A DNA stretch of 64,000 bases from Kribbella pratensis (GCF_004365355.1 NZ_SODP01000001.1:2549473-2613472), one strand, 5' to 3'; shown: positions 16,526 through 24,670, counted from the stretch's first letter. Numbers and translations: made by a program. Notes: generated by a model from the letters alone, not told the origin.

Positions 16526-17248
16526 TCACACCCCTGTCCCGCCGAAGCGTTCGGTCCGGATCCGTCGTGCGTCGTGGCCCAGTGCCACCAGGCCGGCCGC
16601 TGCCGTCTCGACGAATGCGGTCGGTCCACAGATATAGGTGAGCGGCTCTTTTCTGGTTGCCCATCCGGTCGTGGACAACATCGCCGGGTCGATCCGCCTA
16701 CGATAACCGCGCCAGCTCCTCGGGGGCTCACGGGTCAACGTGATCGAGATGTCGATGAGATCGTCGGCCGCCAGCTCCTTCAGTTCGTCCCGATAGATCA
16801 GCAGCTCGAGCGAGCGGGCCGAGCAGAGCACACGAACAGGCACCTTGCTACCGATGGCCTGGTGATGCCTAAGCATCGCCCGCAAGGGGACCACGCCAGA
16901 TCCCCCGGCGACCAAGAACAACGGACCACCGAGGTCGTCGTCCCAGACGAAATGTCCCCCGACCGGACCACGGAACTCGAGTTCATCGCCTTCTCGCAGC
17001 TCGTCCACCAGGTACGGCGACACCTCACCATCGTCGAGTCGCTCGACCGTGATCGACAGGTGGTCGTCCTCCGGCGCCGACGCGATCGAATAGCTCCGCT
17101 CTGTCTGATACCCGTCGGGTGCCGTCAATCGCACATCGATGTGCTGACCTGCACGGTGCCCGGACCAATCGGCTACGGCGAGGACGATGGTCTTCACCCG
17201 CGGGGTCTCCGAAATCGTCGAGATCACCGTGCCGGTCTGCCACGTCAG
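16526..17248 (-). CDS. FAD/NAD(P)-binding reductase (ferredoxin reductase-like), probable CTG start
   Basis: A 240-residue FNR-superfamily reductase. The FAD domain carries ERSYSIASAPE, SPYLVDELREGDELEFRGP, and the NAD domain carries LFLVAGGSGVVPLRAML, TYICGPTAFVE and a C-terminal ERFGG. It has no 2Fe-2S domain. No ATG, GTG or TTG lies where family members begin (xTWQ). Instead CTG at 17248 overlaps the molybdopterin gene stop as CTGA, mirroring an ATGA coupling. The first conventional start is GTG at 17227, which would remove seven residues. It probably passes electrons to the upstream molybdopterin enzyme. Confidence 0.88.
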   Translation of the reverse strand: MTWQTGTVISTISETPRVKTIVLAVADWSGHRAGQHIDVRLTAPDGYQTERSYSIASAPEDDHLSITVERLDDGEVSPYLVDELREGDELEFRGPVGGHFVWDDDLGGPLFLVAGGSGVVPLRAMLRHHQAIGSKVPVRVLCSARSLELLIYRDELKELAADDLIDISITLTREPPRSWRGYRRRIDPAMLSTTGWATRKEPLTYICGPTAFVETAAAGLVALGHDARRIRTERFGGTGV

Positions 17249-17841
17249 TCGCCGTAGTAGCGCTGCTCTTTCCACGGGTCTCCATAGTTGTGATAGCCGA
17301 ACATCTCCCAGAACCCCGGCTGATCTGTGGTCCGCAGCTCCACGCCACGGATCCATTTCGCGCTCTTCCAGAAGTACAGATGCGGCACCAGCAGGCGTGC
17401 CGGCCCGCCGTGCTCGGGCTCGAGCGGCCGCCCGTCGTACTCGTCGACAATCCAGGCCTTTCCGCCTCGTAGGTCCGCCAGCGGGATGTTGGTGGTGTAG
17501 CCGCCGTCGGAGAAGGCCAGCGCATACGTCGCCTGTGTCGGCACCGCATCGAGGAAGGTGTCGAGAGGCACGCCCGACCAGGCCATGTCCAGCCTGGTCC
17601 ACTTCGTCACGCAGTGGATGTCGACGGTGAACTTCTCATGCGGCAGCTGCTGGAATTCGGCCCACGACCACGACACCGGCTTGTCTACCGCTCCACGGAT
17701 CGTGAAGTCCCACGTGTCCAGGGGCGTGTACGGCGTCGGGCCGGCCGACAACACCGGAAAATCGCGCGTGACGTACTGGCCGGGCGGCACCCGCGAAGAC
17801 TCTGCGGCCCGTCGGCCTATGAAACCCCTGGTGACAGCCAT
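17245..17841 (-). CDS. Soluble molybdopterin-dependent oxidoreductase (sulfite oxidase/YedY-like), paralogue 2
   Basis: A 198-residue Mo-pterin domain protein with its metal cysteine at Cys77 (VDIHCVTKWT) and the same blocks as paralogue 1 (GGYTTNIPLADLRGGKAWIV, HGGPARLLVPHLYFWKSAKW, GYHNYGDPWKEQRYYGD). It has no export signal. Its ATG overlaps the Dps-like gene stop (TGATG) and its stop overlaps the reductase start, so translation of all three is coupled. The adjacent reductase suggests a NAD(P)H-driven reduction. It lies 3.1 kb from the standalone paralogue at 13513-14112. Confidence 0.92.
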   Translation of the reverse strand: MAVTRGFIGRRAAESSRVPPGQYVTRDFPVLSAGPTPYTPLDTWDFTIRGAVDKPVSWSWAEFQQLPHEKFTVDIHCVTKWTRLDMAWSGVPLDTFLDAVPTQATYALAFSDGGYTTNIPLADLRGGKAWIVDEYDGRPLEPEHGGPARLLVPHLYFWKSAKWIRGVELRTTDQPGFWEMFGYHNYGDPWKEQRYYGD

Positions 17842-18344
17842 CAGGCCTTCTCACCGAGCTGCACACGCAGCAGCCACTGCTGCTTCTCCAAAGTCCCGAC
17901 CACCTTGATCAGTACGTCCTGCGTCACCAGATCCGCGGCGCCGATCGACCCGAGCCGCGCGCGAATCCGCTCCGCCACTGCCGCCGCCCGACGGCCCAGC
18001 TCCCAGACCACCGCGTGATCCGGCATCGACCGCACCACGACAGGCTCGACACGTGACCCAGCCGCGACCGCCGAGCTCTGGCCGTCCGGGACCGAACCCA
18101 ACGTCACCGCACGCTCGGCGACGACATCGGCGAGCTCGCGCCACTCCCCGACCAGCTCATCGATGAACAGATGCACGCTTCGCGCGACCGGTCCGACCAC
18201 ACTCCAGTGCAACTGCTTCCCGATCAGCGACAGATCGATCAGATCCTGCAGGAGCACCTGCAGCTCTGCACCGACCGCCGCCCGCTCGTGGGGATTGTCC
18301 AGGGGCGGCAACTGCACCGAATTAGCAACAGATTCCGTAGTCAT
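17841..18344 (-). CDS. dps: Dps-family ferritin-like protein
   Basis: A 167-residue Dps/ferritin-like protein that would oxidise and store iron and can protect DNA. Ferroxidase-site residues appear in the expected places: His46 in KQLHWSVVGP, Asp62 in LFIDELV, and Asp73 and Glu77 in LADVVAERAVTLG. VPDGQ follows as in other Dps proteins. There is no lysine-rich N-terminal tail. It is the first gene of a coupled redox operon (Dps, molybdopterin oxidoreductase, reductase, DUF6510), an arrangement suggesting a shared oxidative or nitrosative stress signal. Confidence 0.9.
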   Translation of the reverse strand: MTTESVANSVQLPPLDNPHERAAVGAELQVLLQDLIDLSLIGKQLHWSVVGPVARSVHLFIDELVGEWRELADVVAERAVTLGSVPDGQSSAVAAGSRVEPVVVRSMPDHAVVWELGRRAAAVAERIRARLGSIGAADLVTQDVLIKVVGTLEKQQWLLRVQLGEKA

Positions 18345-18492
18345 ACTTCTCCAGTGTCGGAGCCGCCGCCCGACCTTTCCTCGCTACCCGGACCAATCGA
18401 TCGATTTCACGAGCTGTCTGGCCTGACCTGCTGATCTGGTGTTATGCCAGTCAGCGAGCGTCGGTGCTCGGACGGGTGTGACCGGAGGTGCG

Positions 18493-19449
18493 ATGACGGC
18501 AGCGGAACCGATGCCAACTCAGGACGACGTGCTCGGGTACTTCGACACGCTGTCGAACTGGGGCCGGTGGGGCGACGACGACGAGCTCGGCACTCTGAAC
18601 CACATCACCGACGACGTCCGGCTGGCGGCGGCGCGCGCTGTGCGCCACGGCCGGAGCGTCTCGTGCGCGTGGGAGGTCGCCGTACCGGAAGAGATGGAGC
18701 GGTCGACGACGTCGTGCCCGTGCTTCGCCGACTTGCCAGGCGCCGAGAACATGCCGTTGCCCGGATTCCGCAACGACCGGCACTGGGGCTATTCGAACGA
18801 GCGGCTCGGCATCCTCTTCCACGGCAACACGATCACCCACCTCGACTCGCCCTGCCACATCTTCTGGGACGGCCAGATGTACAACGGGCGGTCGCACTCG
18901 TTGGTCGACGCCACGACGGGATCGGCCTGGGCGGCCGTCACGGCGGCCGCGAACGGGATCGTTACCCGCGGCGTCCTGCTGGACATCGCGAAGGTGCGCG
19001 AGGTGCCGTGGCTGGAGGCCGGCCAGGGCGTGTATCCGGAGGATCTCGAGGAGGCCGAGCGCCGGCAGGGCGTGCGAGTGCGGCCCGGCGACGCGGTCCT
19101 CCTGCGCACCGGCTACGGCCGAGCCCGGCACGAGACCGGTCCGACCGGCGATTTCACCCAGGCCGGCTGGCACGCGTCCTGCCTGCCGTGGCTGCAGGAC
19201 CGGGAGGTCGCTCTGATCGGCGCCGACACTCCTCAGGACGTCCAGCCGTCGGGGTACGACGATTTGGCGATGCCGGTCCACACCGTAGGCCTCGCCGCGA
19301 TGGGCCTGTGGCTCCTCGACAACTGCGACCTCGAGGCATGCGCCACCACAGCCACCGAGCTCAACCAGTGGGACTTCCACCTAACAGTCGCCCCGATCCG
19401 CTTCGCCGGCACCTCCGGCAGCCCGGTCAACCCAATCGCCACGTTCTAA
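18493..19449 (+). CDS. Cyclase/kynurenine formamidase-family metal hydrolase
   Basis: A 318-residue protein of the cyclase family (PF04199), related to kynurenine formamidases and isatin hydrolases. The metal-site motif reads GNTITHLDSPCHIFWDGQMYNG, corresponding to the family HxGTHxDxPxH pattern with Asn-Thr replacing the first His-x-Gly. Other landmarks are RGVLLDIAKVREVPWL, GDAVLLRTGYG and IGADTPQDVQPSGYD. The start at 18493 was chosen for GGAGG five bases upstream. It stands alone between the Dps operon (divergent) and a response regulator gene; substrate unknown. Confidence 0.88.
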   Translation: MTAAEPMPTQDDVLGYFDTLSNWGRWGDDDELGTLNHITDDVRLAAARAVRHGRSVSCAWEVAVPEEMERSTTSCPCFADLPGAENMPLPGFRNDRHWGYSNERLGILFHGNTITHLDSPCHIFWDGQMYNGRSHSLVDATTGSAWAAVTAAANGIVTRGVLLDIAKVREVPWLEAGQGVYPEDLEEAERRQGVRVRPGDAVLLRTGYGRARHETGPTGDFTQAGWHASCLPWLQDREVALIGADTPQDVQPSGYDDLAMPVHTVGLAAMGLWLLDNCDLEACATTATELNQWDFHLTVAPIRFAGTSGSPVNPIATF

Positions 19450-19473
19450 CGGTCCCTGGCTGAACGGGATGTG

Positions 19474-19489
19474 CTCAGCTTGCTCTCAG
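19474..19489 (+). promoter_or_regulatory. CTCAG-N6-CTCAG direct repeat upstream of the response regulator
   Basis: Two CTCAG half-sites with an 11-base period, ending 24 bases before the regulator ATG at 19513. One helical turn between direct half-sites is how OmpR-family dimers bind. The same pattern occurs at 22328-22343 and 23200-23215. Autoregulation is inferred. Confidence 0.65.
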
Positions 19490-19512
19490 TAACGATGCTC
19501 GACACTGGGACG

Positions 19513-20190
19513 ATGCGGGTACTGATTGTCGAGGACGAGGTCCCCCTGGCCGAGACGGTTCGGCACGGGTTGACTGAGGACGGCTTCGTGGTGGAGGTGG
19601 TTCACAACGGAGAGGACGCCGTCTGGGCCGCCACCGAGAACGCGTACGACGTCATCGTGCTGGACATCATGTTGCCCAAGCTCAACGGCTACAAGGTGCT
19701 CGAAGAGATCCGCGAACGCGGCGTCTGGGCGCCGGTGCTGATGCTGACCGCCAAGGACGGTGAGTACGACCAGACCGACGCCTTCGACCTCGGAGCCGAC
19801 GACTACCTCACCAAGCCGTTCAGTTTCCTGATTCTGGTCGCCCGTCTCCGCGCGCTGATCCGGCGTGGAGCCCCCGAACGACCGGTCGTCATGACCGCCG
19901 GCGACCTCACCCTCGACCCGGTCAAGCGTCGCGTGGAACGCGCCGGCCAGGAGGTCGTGCTGACGCCGCGCGAGTACGGCCTGCTCGCCTACCTGATGCG
20001 TCACCGGGGCGAGACGGTCAGCAAGGCCCAGATCCTGGAGAACGTCTGGGACCCGGCCTTCGACGGCGACCCGAACGTCGTCGAGGTCTACATCCGCTAC
20101 CTCCGCCTGAAACTGGACGCCCCGTTCGGCCGCAACGCCTTCGAAACCATCCGCGGCATGGGCTACCGCCTCGACGCCGATGGCGGCTGA
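19513..20190 (+). CDS. OmpR/PhoB-family response regulator
   Basis: A 225-residue DNA-binding response regulator. The receiver domain has Asp8, phospho-acceptor Asp51 (VIVLDIMLPKLNG), Thr in LMLTAKD and Lys in LTKPFS. The winged helix spans about 125-220 (VVLTPREYGLLAYLMRHRGE, DPNVVEVYIRYLRLKLD, FETIRGMGYRL). The ATG at 19513 is chosen because MRVLIVEDE is the normal receiver start. Its likely partner kinase is at 23268-24656, separated by three genes. Its 3' end overlaps that of the glycosyltransferase on the other strand by 28 bases. Confidence 0.94.
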   Translation: MRVLIVEDEVPLAETVRHGLTEDGFVVEVVHNGEDAVWAATENAYDVIVLDIMLPKLNGYKVLEEIRERGVWAPVLMLTAKDGEYDQTDAFDLGADDYLTKPFSFLILVARLRALIRRGAPERPVVMTAGDLTLDPVKRRVERAGQEVVLTPREYGLLAYLMRHRGETVSKAQILENVWDPAFDGDPNVVEVYIRYLRLKLDAPFGRNAFETIRGMGYRLDADGG

Positions 20191-21263
20191 GTCTCACGCA
20201 CCTCAACAGGCCGGGACCAGGTTGACGTCGAGTACGCCGTCAGGTGCTGGGCCAGCACGTTCGTCCACGTCATCGCCGGATTGTTGTCGTGGTTGAAGGA
20301 CTGGATTCGCGAGAGCTCCGCCGGGTCGCTCAGCAAGGCGGCTGCGGCTGCGGCCATCTCGGCGTCGCTGTGCACCAACTGGCCCTCGATCCCAGGCCGG
20401 ACGAACTCTCCGACCCCGCCCGAAGCCATCGCCACCACCGCGAGACCGGCGCATCGGGCTTCGAGCGCTGCCACCCCGAACGACTCGAGCTCCGCGGGCG
20501 CGAGGTACACGTCCGCCGAGGCATACAGCTGCTGGATCTCGCAGCGGGTCATCCGCCCCGGCAGGTCGACCCATCCGCTGAGACCACGCCGCCGTACAGC
20601 TCGTGCGGCGGCGGCCGTCTGTGGTCCGTCGCCGACGACGACGGCGCGAAGCTCAACCGCGGACGGCACGGCCGCGCGGATCTGCTCGAGGATCCGCAAG
20701 GTCGCCAGCGGTCGCTTGCGGCGCACCAGCCTCATCGTGCTCACGATCGTCAACGGATGAGCGGTACGACGATATTGACGCCACAGCGCCGGGTCGACGC
20801 CGTTGTGCAGTACGCCGATCGGCCGCTCGGGAAGGAGCTGCCTCAACACCTCCGCGACCGCCTCGCTGACAGCGGACCATTGCGCGTTGCCGACGTACCG
20901 GTCGATGCGCGCCAACGGCCAGGGCGTCGAGGCGCTGGGCAACGAGTGCAGCGTCAGGAACGGCCGGTGAGCCAGCCGCGCCGCCTGCCAGGCCAATGGC
21001 GACACCAACGAACTGTGGCAATGCACGACATCGAAGCCCGGCAACGAGGACCGCAGCCGATCGACCGCGGCGCCGAGCGGTACGCCGCCGAAGGCGGGCA
21101 ACCGCACGACCGGGACGTCACCCGCCGACGACGGCCCGTCGGTGATCGTGAAGACCGTCACCTCGTGGCCGGCGCGGATCAGCTGGACGGCGAGGTCGTG
21201 CACCTGAAGCTCGATCCCGCCGAGCCGCGGGAGATAGCAGTCACTGACGAGCGCGATCCTCAT
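20163..21263 (-). CDS. GT4-family glycosyltransferase
   Basis: A 366-residue GT-B fold glycosyltransferase with family-4 features. The N-terminal acceptor domain has MRIALVSDCYLPRLGGIELQ and FDVVHCHSSLVSPLAW. The C-terminal nucleotide-sugar domain contains STMRLVRRKRPLATL, VVVGDGPQ and the EX7E-type motif PAELESFGVAALEARCAGLA. It probably transfers a hexose to a lipid or polyol acceptor at the cytoplasmic face. Its ATG overlaps the stop of the flippase-like gene as ATGA, so the pair makes and perhaps exports one glycolipid. With PIG-L opposite, a GlcNAc-type product is an attractive inference. Confidence 0.92.
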   Translation of the reverse strand: MRIALVSDCYLPRLGGIELQVHDLAVQLIRAGHEVTVFTITDGPSSAGDVPVVRLPAFGGVPLGAAVDRLRSSLPGFDVVHCHSSLVSPLAWQAARLAHRPFLTLHSLPSASTPWPLARIDRYVGNAQWSAVSEAVAEVLRQLLPERPIGVLHNGVDPALWRQYRRTAHPLTIVSTMRLVRRKRPLATLRILEQIRAAVPSAVELRAVVVGDGPQTAAAARAVRRRGLSGWVDLPGRMTRCEIQQLYASADVYLAPAELESFGVAALEARCAGLAVVAMASGGVGEFVRPGIEGQLVHSDAEMAAAAAALLSDPAELSRIQSFNHDNNPAMTWTNVLAQHLTAYSTSTWSRPVEVRETQPPSASRR

Positions 21264-22270
21264 CCCGCCACTGCCTCGAGCCGTTCACGACCGGTACGAC
21301 GCCCGAGCCACGACCAGACGGCCAGCATCACGCCACCGACCGGGATCTCCATCAGATAGGTGAATCCGCGGAACAACAGCATCCCCGCCGCGACGCCGGC
21401 CGGATCGCCGCCGAGCGCGACGAGCGCAGCAGTCGTCCCGACCTCGACCACACCGGCGCTGCCCGGTGTGATCGGCACCAAGGTCAGCAGGCGTTCCACC
21501 GCAAGCGCAGTGAAAAGAACAGGAACACCGACCGGGACGTGTAACACCTGAAAACAGAGCCACAACAGGGCGAGCTGCAGCACCAGGTACGCCAGCATGC
21601 CACCAGTCATCGGCTGCCATCCGGTGCGTATCAGCCGGAGGATCAGCTGTCGCAAGGCCGGCAGCCGCTCCTCGAGGCGGGTGCGCCGGATCACGCTGGC
21701 CGCCTTGTCCAGAAGGCCGCCGACGACAACCGCCGCTCGCTCGTCGGCAAGGATCCAGATACCTGCCGCGACGAACACCGGCACCGGCAGGAACAACAGA
21801 GTCGCCGAATCGAAGGCCGAACCACTGTGCAGGATCGGCACGAGTCCCAGCGCCAGCGCGATCACGCCGAGCTTGGACGCGACGTTCAGCAACGTGGTCA
21901 CGGCGAGGAACCCACCGAACGAATTCGAGCTGAAGCCCCAACGCCGAACCATCGTGAAGTTGAGCGCCGTGCCGACCGCACCGCCGAGCGGGAGCACGTT
22001 CGCGACCGCGCTTCCGGTCAAGCTCAGCGTGAGTCCACGCCGTTTCGTCAGTCCCGGCAGGGACGCGGCCAGGACGAACGAATGAGCCCACAGCCCCGCG
22101 ATCCACACAAACGTCAGCAGCGCCAACGATCCCACCGAGACGCGGCCGATGACAGCTCCGACCTCGGTCCAGGTCGCGCCGACCGCTCGTGGCAGCAGGA
22201 CCACCAACGCGGCCGTGATCAACCCGCTCAGGGCGGAGGTCACCAACCTCCGGCGTCGCGTGCGGTCCAT
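21260..22270 (-). CDS. Lysylphosphatidylglycerol-synthase/flippase-like membrane protein (UPF0104)
   Basis: A 336-residue polytopic membrane protein with about eight hydrophobic segments. It matches the MprF N-terminal/UPF0104 flippase family: NVLPLGGAVGTALNF in the middle and ERLLTLVPITPGSAGVVEVG near the C-terminal third are the characteristic loops. Such proteins move or partner lipid-linked compounds. The start at 22270 follows GGAG by a few bases; an ATG at 22303 is possible. It overlaps the glycosyltransferase. The upstream promoter region contains CTGAG-N6-CTGAG, which reads CTCAG-N6-CTCAG on its own strand. Confidence 0.85.
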   Translation of the reverse strand: MDRTRRRRLVTSALSGLITAALVVLLPRAVGATWTEVGAVIGRVSVGSLALLTFVWIAGLWAHSFVLAASLPGLTKRRGLTLSLTGSAVANVLPLGGAVGTALNFTMVRRWGFSSNSFGGFLAVTTLLNVASKLGVIALALGLVPILHSGSAFDSATLLFLPVPVFVAAGIWILADERAAVVVGGLLDKAASVIRRTRLEERLPALRQLILRLIRTGWQPMTGGMLAYLVLQLALLWLCFQVLHVPVGVPVLFTALAVERLLTLVPITPGSAGVVEVGTTAALVALGGDPAGVAAGMLLFRGFTYLMEIPVGGVMLAVWSWLGRRTGRERLEAVAG

Positions 22271-22327
22271 CGTCACTCCAGGCCGCTGTTCGATATGCCT
22301 CATCGGTCCCAGCCTGGTGTCCCGGCG

Positions 22328-22343
22328 CTGAGAGGGTGCTGAG
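22328..22343 (-). promoter_or_regulatory. CTCAG-N6-CTCAG direct repeat (minus strand) at the divergent promoter
   Basis: CTGAG at 22328-22332 and 22339-22343, an 11-base period, read on the minus strand as CTCAG-N6-CTCAG. It lies 58 bases upstream of the flippase-like start and 42 bases before the PIG-L start, so one bound regulator could serve both promoters. Confidence 0.62.
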
Positions 22344-22384
22344 AGCAACTAGCCCGATCACGGTCGACGTGTCAGTCTCGTAGC

Positions 22385-23191
22385 GTGGCCGGACCCTTCA
22401 CCCTCGTGGCCTTCCACGCGCACCCGGACGACGAGGCCCTGCTGATGGGCGGGACCCTGGCCAGGCTCGCTGCGGAAGGACATCGCGTCGTACTCGCGGT
22501 CGCCACCGACGGCGAGGCCGGTGCGGCCGCCGAGGCCTACCGATCCGGTGGCGGACTGGCGGCAAACCGGCGCAGCGAACTGGAACGATCAGCTGCGGCG
22601 CTGGGCTGCGCACGGTTGGTGCGCTTCGGTTTCAAGGACTCCGGATCGGCCGGGCCACGGATCGTAGGGGGCTTCAGCACCCTCGCCGTCGAGGAGGCGG
22701 CCGAGCCGCTGATCCAGCTGCTGCGGGAAGAACAGGCCGACGCGCTCACCATCTACGATCCGGCCGGTGGCTACGGTCACCCGGACCACCGCCAGGTCCA
22801 CGCGGTGGGTACCCATGCCGCATCCCGGGCCGGCACCCGATTGGTGCTTGAGGCAACGATCGACCGCCGCCTGATCCGGCGGCTGATCCGCGTCGTGGCA
22901 GCGATCCCCGGCGTACTGCCCGACGTCTCGGTTGACGCCTACGATCACGCCTACTCCCCCAGCACGGCGATCACTCATCGGGTCGACGTACGCCGTTATC
23001 TGCGGCAGAAACGCGCATCGTTCGAGGCGCATGCCAGCCAGGCGAGCTCCGACGAGGGAGCGCGCACCCTTGCGCTGCTGCTGAGGTTGCCGCGATGGCT
23101 GTTCGCGTCGATGCTGGGCCGGGAGTGGTACGTCGAACACGGGCGCCGGCCGGGCAAGCCGCTCGACGACGTCTTCGCGTCGTTGCGTTGA
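22385..23191 (+). CDS. PIG-L family N-deacetylase
   Basis: A 268-residue zinc-dependent deacetylase of the PIG-L/MshB/BshB family, which removes acetyl groups from GlcNAc-type conjugates. Zinc ligands are in FHAHPDDEALLMGGTLARL near the N terminus and in YGHPDHRQVH about residues 132-141. The GTG start has no clear ribosome site and the gene may be leaderless or nearly so. It is divergent from the glycosyltransferase/flippase pair. It is not obviously mycothiol-specific MshB, so an envelope glycolipid substrate is equally possible. Confidence 0.9.
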   Translation: MAGPFTLVAFHAHPDDEALLMGGTLARLAAEGHRVVLAVATDGEAGAAAEAYRSGGGLAANRRSELERSAAALGCARLVRFGFKDSGSAGPRIVGGFSTLAVEEAAEPLIQLLREEQADALTIYDPAGGYGHPDHRQVHAVGTHAASRAGTRLVLEATIDRRLIRRLIRVVAAIPGVLPDVSVDAYDHAYSPSTAITHRVDVRRYLRQKRASFEAHASQASSDEGARTLALLLRLPRWLFASMLGREWYVEHGRRPGKPLDDVFASLR

Positions 23192-23199
23192 TCGACTTT

Positions 23200-23215
23200 C
23201 TCAGCCGACGCTCAG
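23200..23215 (+). promoter_or_regulatory. CTCAG-N6-CTCAG direct repeat upstream of the histidine kinase
   Basis: CTCAG at 23200-23204 and 23211-23215, again with an 11-base period, in the 76-base gap between PIG-L and the kinase start at 23268. It is the third copy of this pattern in 3.8 kb. Confidence 0.63.
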
Positions 23216-23267
23216 CAACCGTCTACCACACTGGACATCGGTAGGGCAAGCACAGGTTGGAGCCGAG

Positions 23268-24656
23268 TTGCCAGTACTGCGCAGCGCGATCTCGAGGCTG
23301 CGTCGCGCCAGCGTTCGGAGTAGGTCGACCGCGGCCGCTGTCGTCGTCGTCGCCGTCGCGATGGCCTTGGGTGCGAGCCTGCTTCTGCTCCTGCTGCAGC
23401 GAGCACTCATCACCACGGTCTCCGACGCCGCGGACGGGCGCGCGGACGACGTTGCCGCACAGGTCTCGCAAGTAGGAATCGCGGCGCTCAGCATCGATCT
23501 CGCCAAGACGACGAGGTCGAGTCAGATCGTGCAGGTGCTGGACAGCTCCAGGCAGGTCGTCGCCGCGTCGTCGGCCAGGGCCGAGCCCGCGGCGCTCACG
23601 CAGCTCAGACCTGCTGCCGACACCGTTCAACGTGCTGAGGTCGGCGAGATGCCGCTCTTCGACGACGACCACGATTTCCTCATCGTCGCGCGTGGCGTCG
23701 AGTACGGCGGTCAGACCTATACGGTCGTGGTCGCATCGTCGGTCGCGACCCAGCGGGCGACGGTTGCCACCGTGACGGAGTACCTGGCGATCGGCTTCCC
23801 GGTGCTCCTGGTCGTGGTCGGAGCCGCGGGCTGGATGCTGACCGGCCGCGCGCTGGGGCCGGTCGAGCGCATCCGTAGGCGGGTGCGGGGCATCGAATCC
23901 AGCGACCTGACCGAGCGCGTGCCGGTGCCGCAGACGGACGACGAGATCGCCCGGCTGGCTGCGACGATGAACGCGATGCTGGACCGGTTGCAGGCCGGTC
24001 AGGCCACCCAGCGTGCCTTCGTCGCCGATGCCAGCCACGAACTGAGATCTCCCCTCGCGACGGTCGCCGCCGGCCTGGACGTCATCGAGCCGTCGGCACG
24101 TGGCCAGGCCTGGGAGGAACTCCATCGGTTGATGAAGGGCGAGGCGGAGCGGATGCGCAGGCTCGTGGAGAACCTGCTCCTGCTCGCGAAGGCCGACGAC
24201 GCGGCGTTGCCGATGCACCGCACCGACGTCGACCTGGACGACCTGGTCGACACGGAGATCCTGCGACTGCGGGAAGCCAAGCGGCTCAAGGTGCTCTCCG
24301 ACGTGCAGCCGGTGCGGGTCGTCGGCGATCCGCTGCGGCTGAGTCAAGTGATCCGCAACCTGGTCGACAACGCCGCGACGGCTGCGCACAGCACGGTACG
24401 ACTCAGCACCAGCGAGCGCGACGGTACGGCGGTTGTCACCGTCGAGGACGACGGCGACGGGATCCCCGCGGGCGATCGTCTGCGCGTCTTCGAGCGGTTC
24501 GTCCGCCTCGACACCAGCCGGGCCCGGGCCAGCGGAGGCTCGGGCCTCGGCCTGTCGATCGTCCAGGAGATCATCAAGGCCCACCAGGGAACCGTCACCC
24601 TGACCGCCGCCGCGACCGGCGGCACCACGGCCACGGTCACGCTACCGTTGCCATAG
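23268..24656 (+). CDS. Membrane sensor histidine kinase
   Basis: A 462-residue kinase with a transmembrane helix at about 22-45, a roughly 120-residue extracytoplasmic sensor region, a second helix near 168-188, and a HAMP linker (ALGPVERIRRRVRGIESSDL). The HisKA domain has His257 in ADASHELRSPLATV. The HATPase domain carries VIRNLVDNAATAA (N box), VEDDGDGIP, and GGSGLGLSIVQEI. It starts with TTG at 23268, preceded by GGAG. Its likely partner is the response regulator at 19513-20190. The PAP2 gene follows 14 bases after its stop, so they form an operon. Confidence 0.93.
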   Translation: MPVLRSAISRLRRASVRSRSTAAAVVVVAVAMALGASLLLLLLQRALITTVSDAADGRADDVAAQVSQVGIAALSIDLAKTTRSSQIVQVLDSSRQVVAASSARAEPAALTQLRPAADTVQRAEVGEMPLFDDDHDFLIVARGVEYGGQTYTVVVASSVATQRATVATVTEYLAIGFPVLLVVVGAAGWMLTGRALGPVERIRRRVRGIESSDLTERVPVPQTDDEIARLAATMNAMLDRLQAGQATQRAFVADASHELRSPLATVAAGLDVIEPSARGQAWEELHRLMKGEAERMRRLVENLLLLAKADDAALPMHRTDVDLDDLVDTEILRLREAKRLKVLSDVQPVRVVGDPLRLSQVIRNLVDNAATAAHSTVRLSTSERDGTAVVTVEDDGDGIPAGDRLRVFERFVRLDTSRARASGGSGLGLSIVQEIIKAHQGTVTLTAAATGGTTATVTLPLP

Positions 24657-24670
24657 GCACCCCGAAGGCT

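Noticed and set aside
24657..24670. A CTCAG-type site before the PAP2 gene
   Set aside because: The 14-base gap contains no CTCAG repeat; the gene is most simply transcribed with the kinase.
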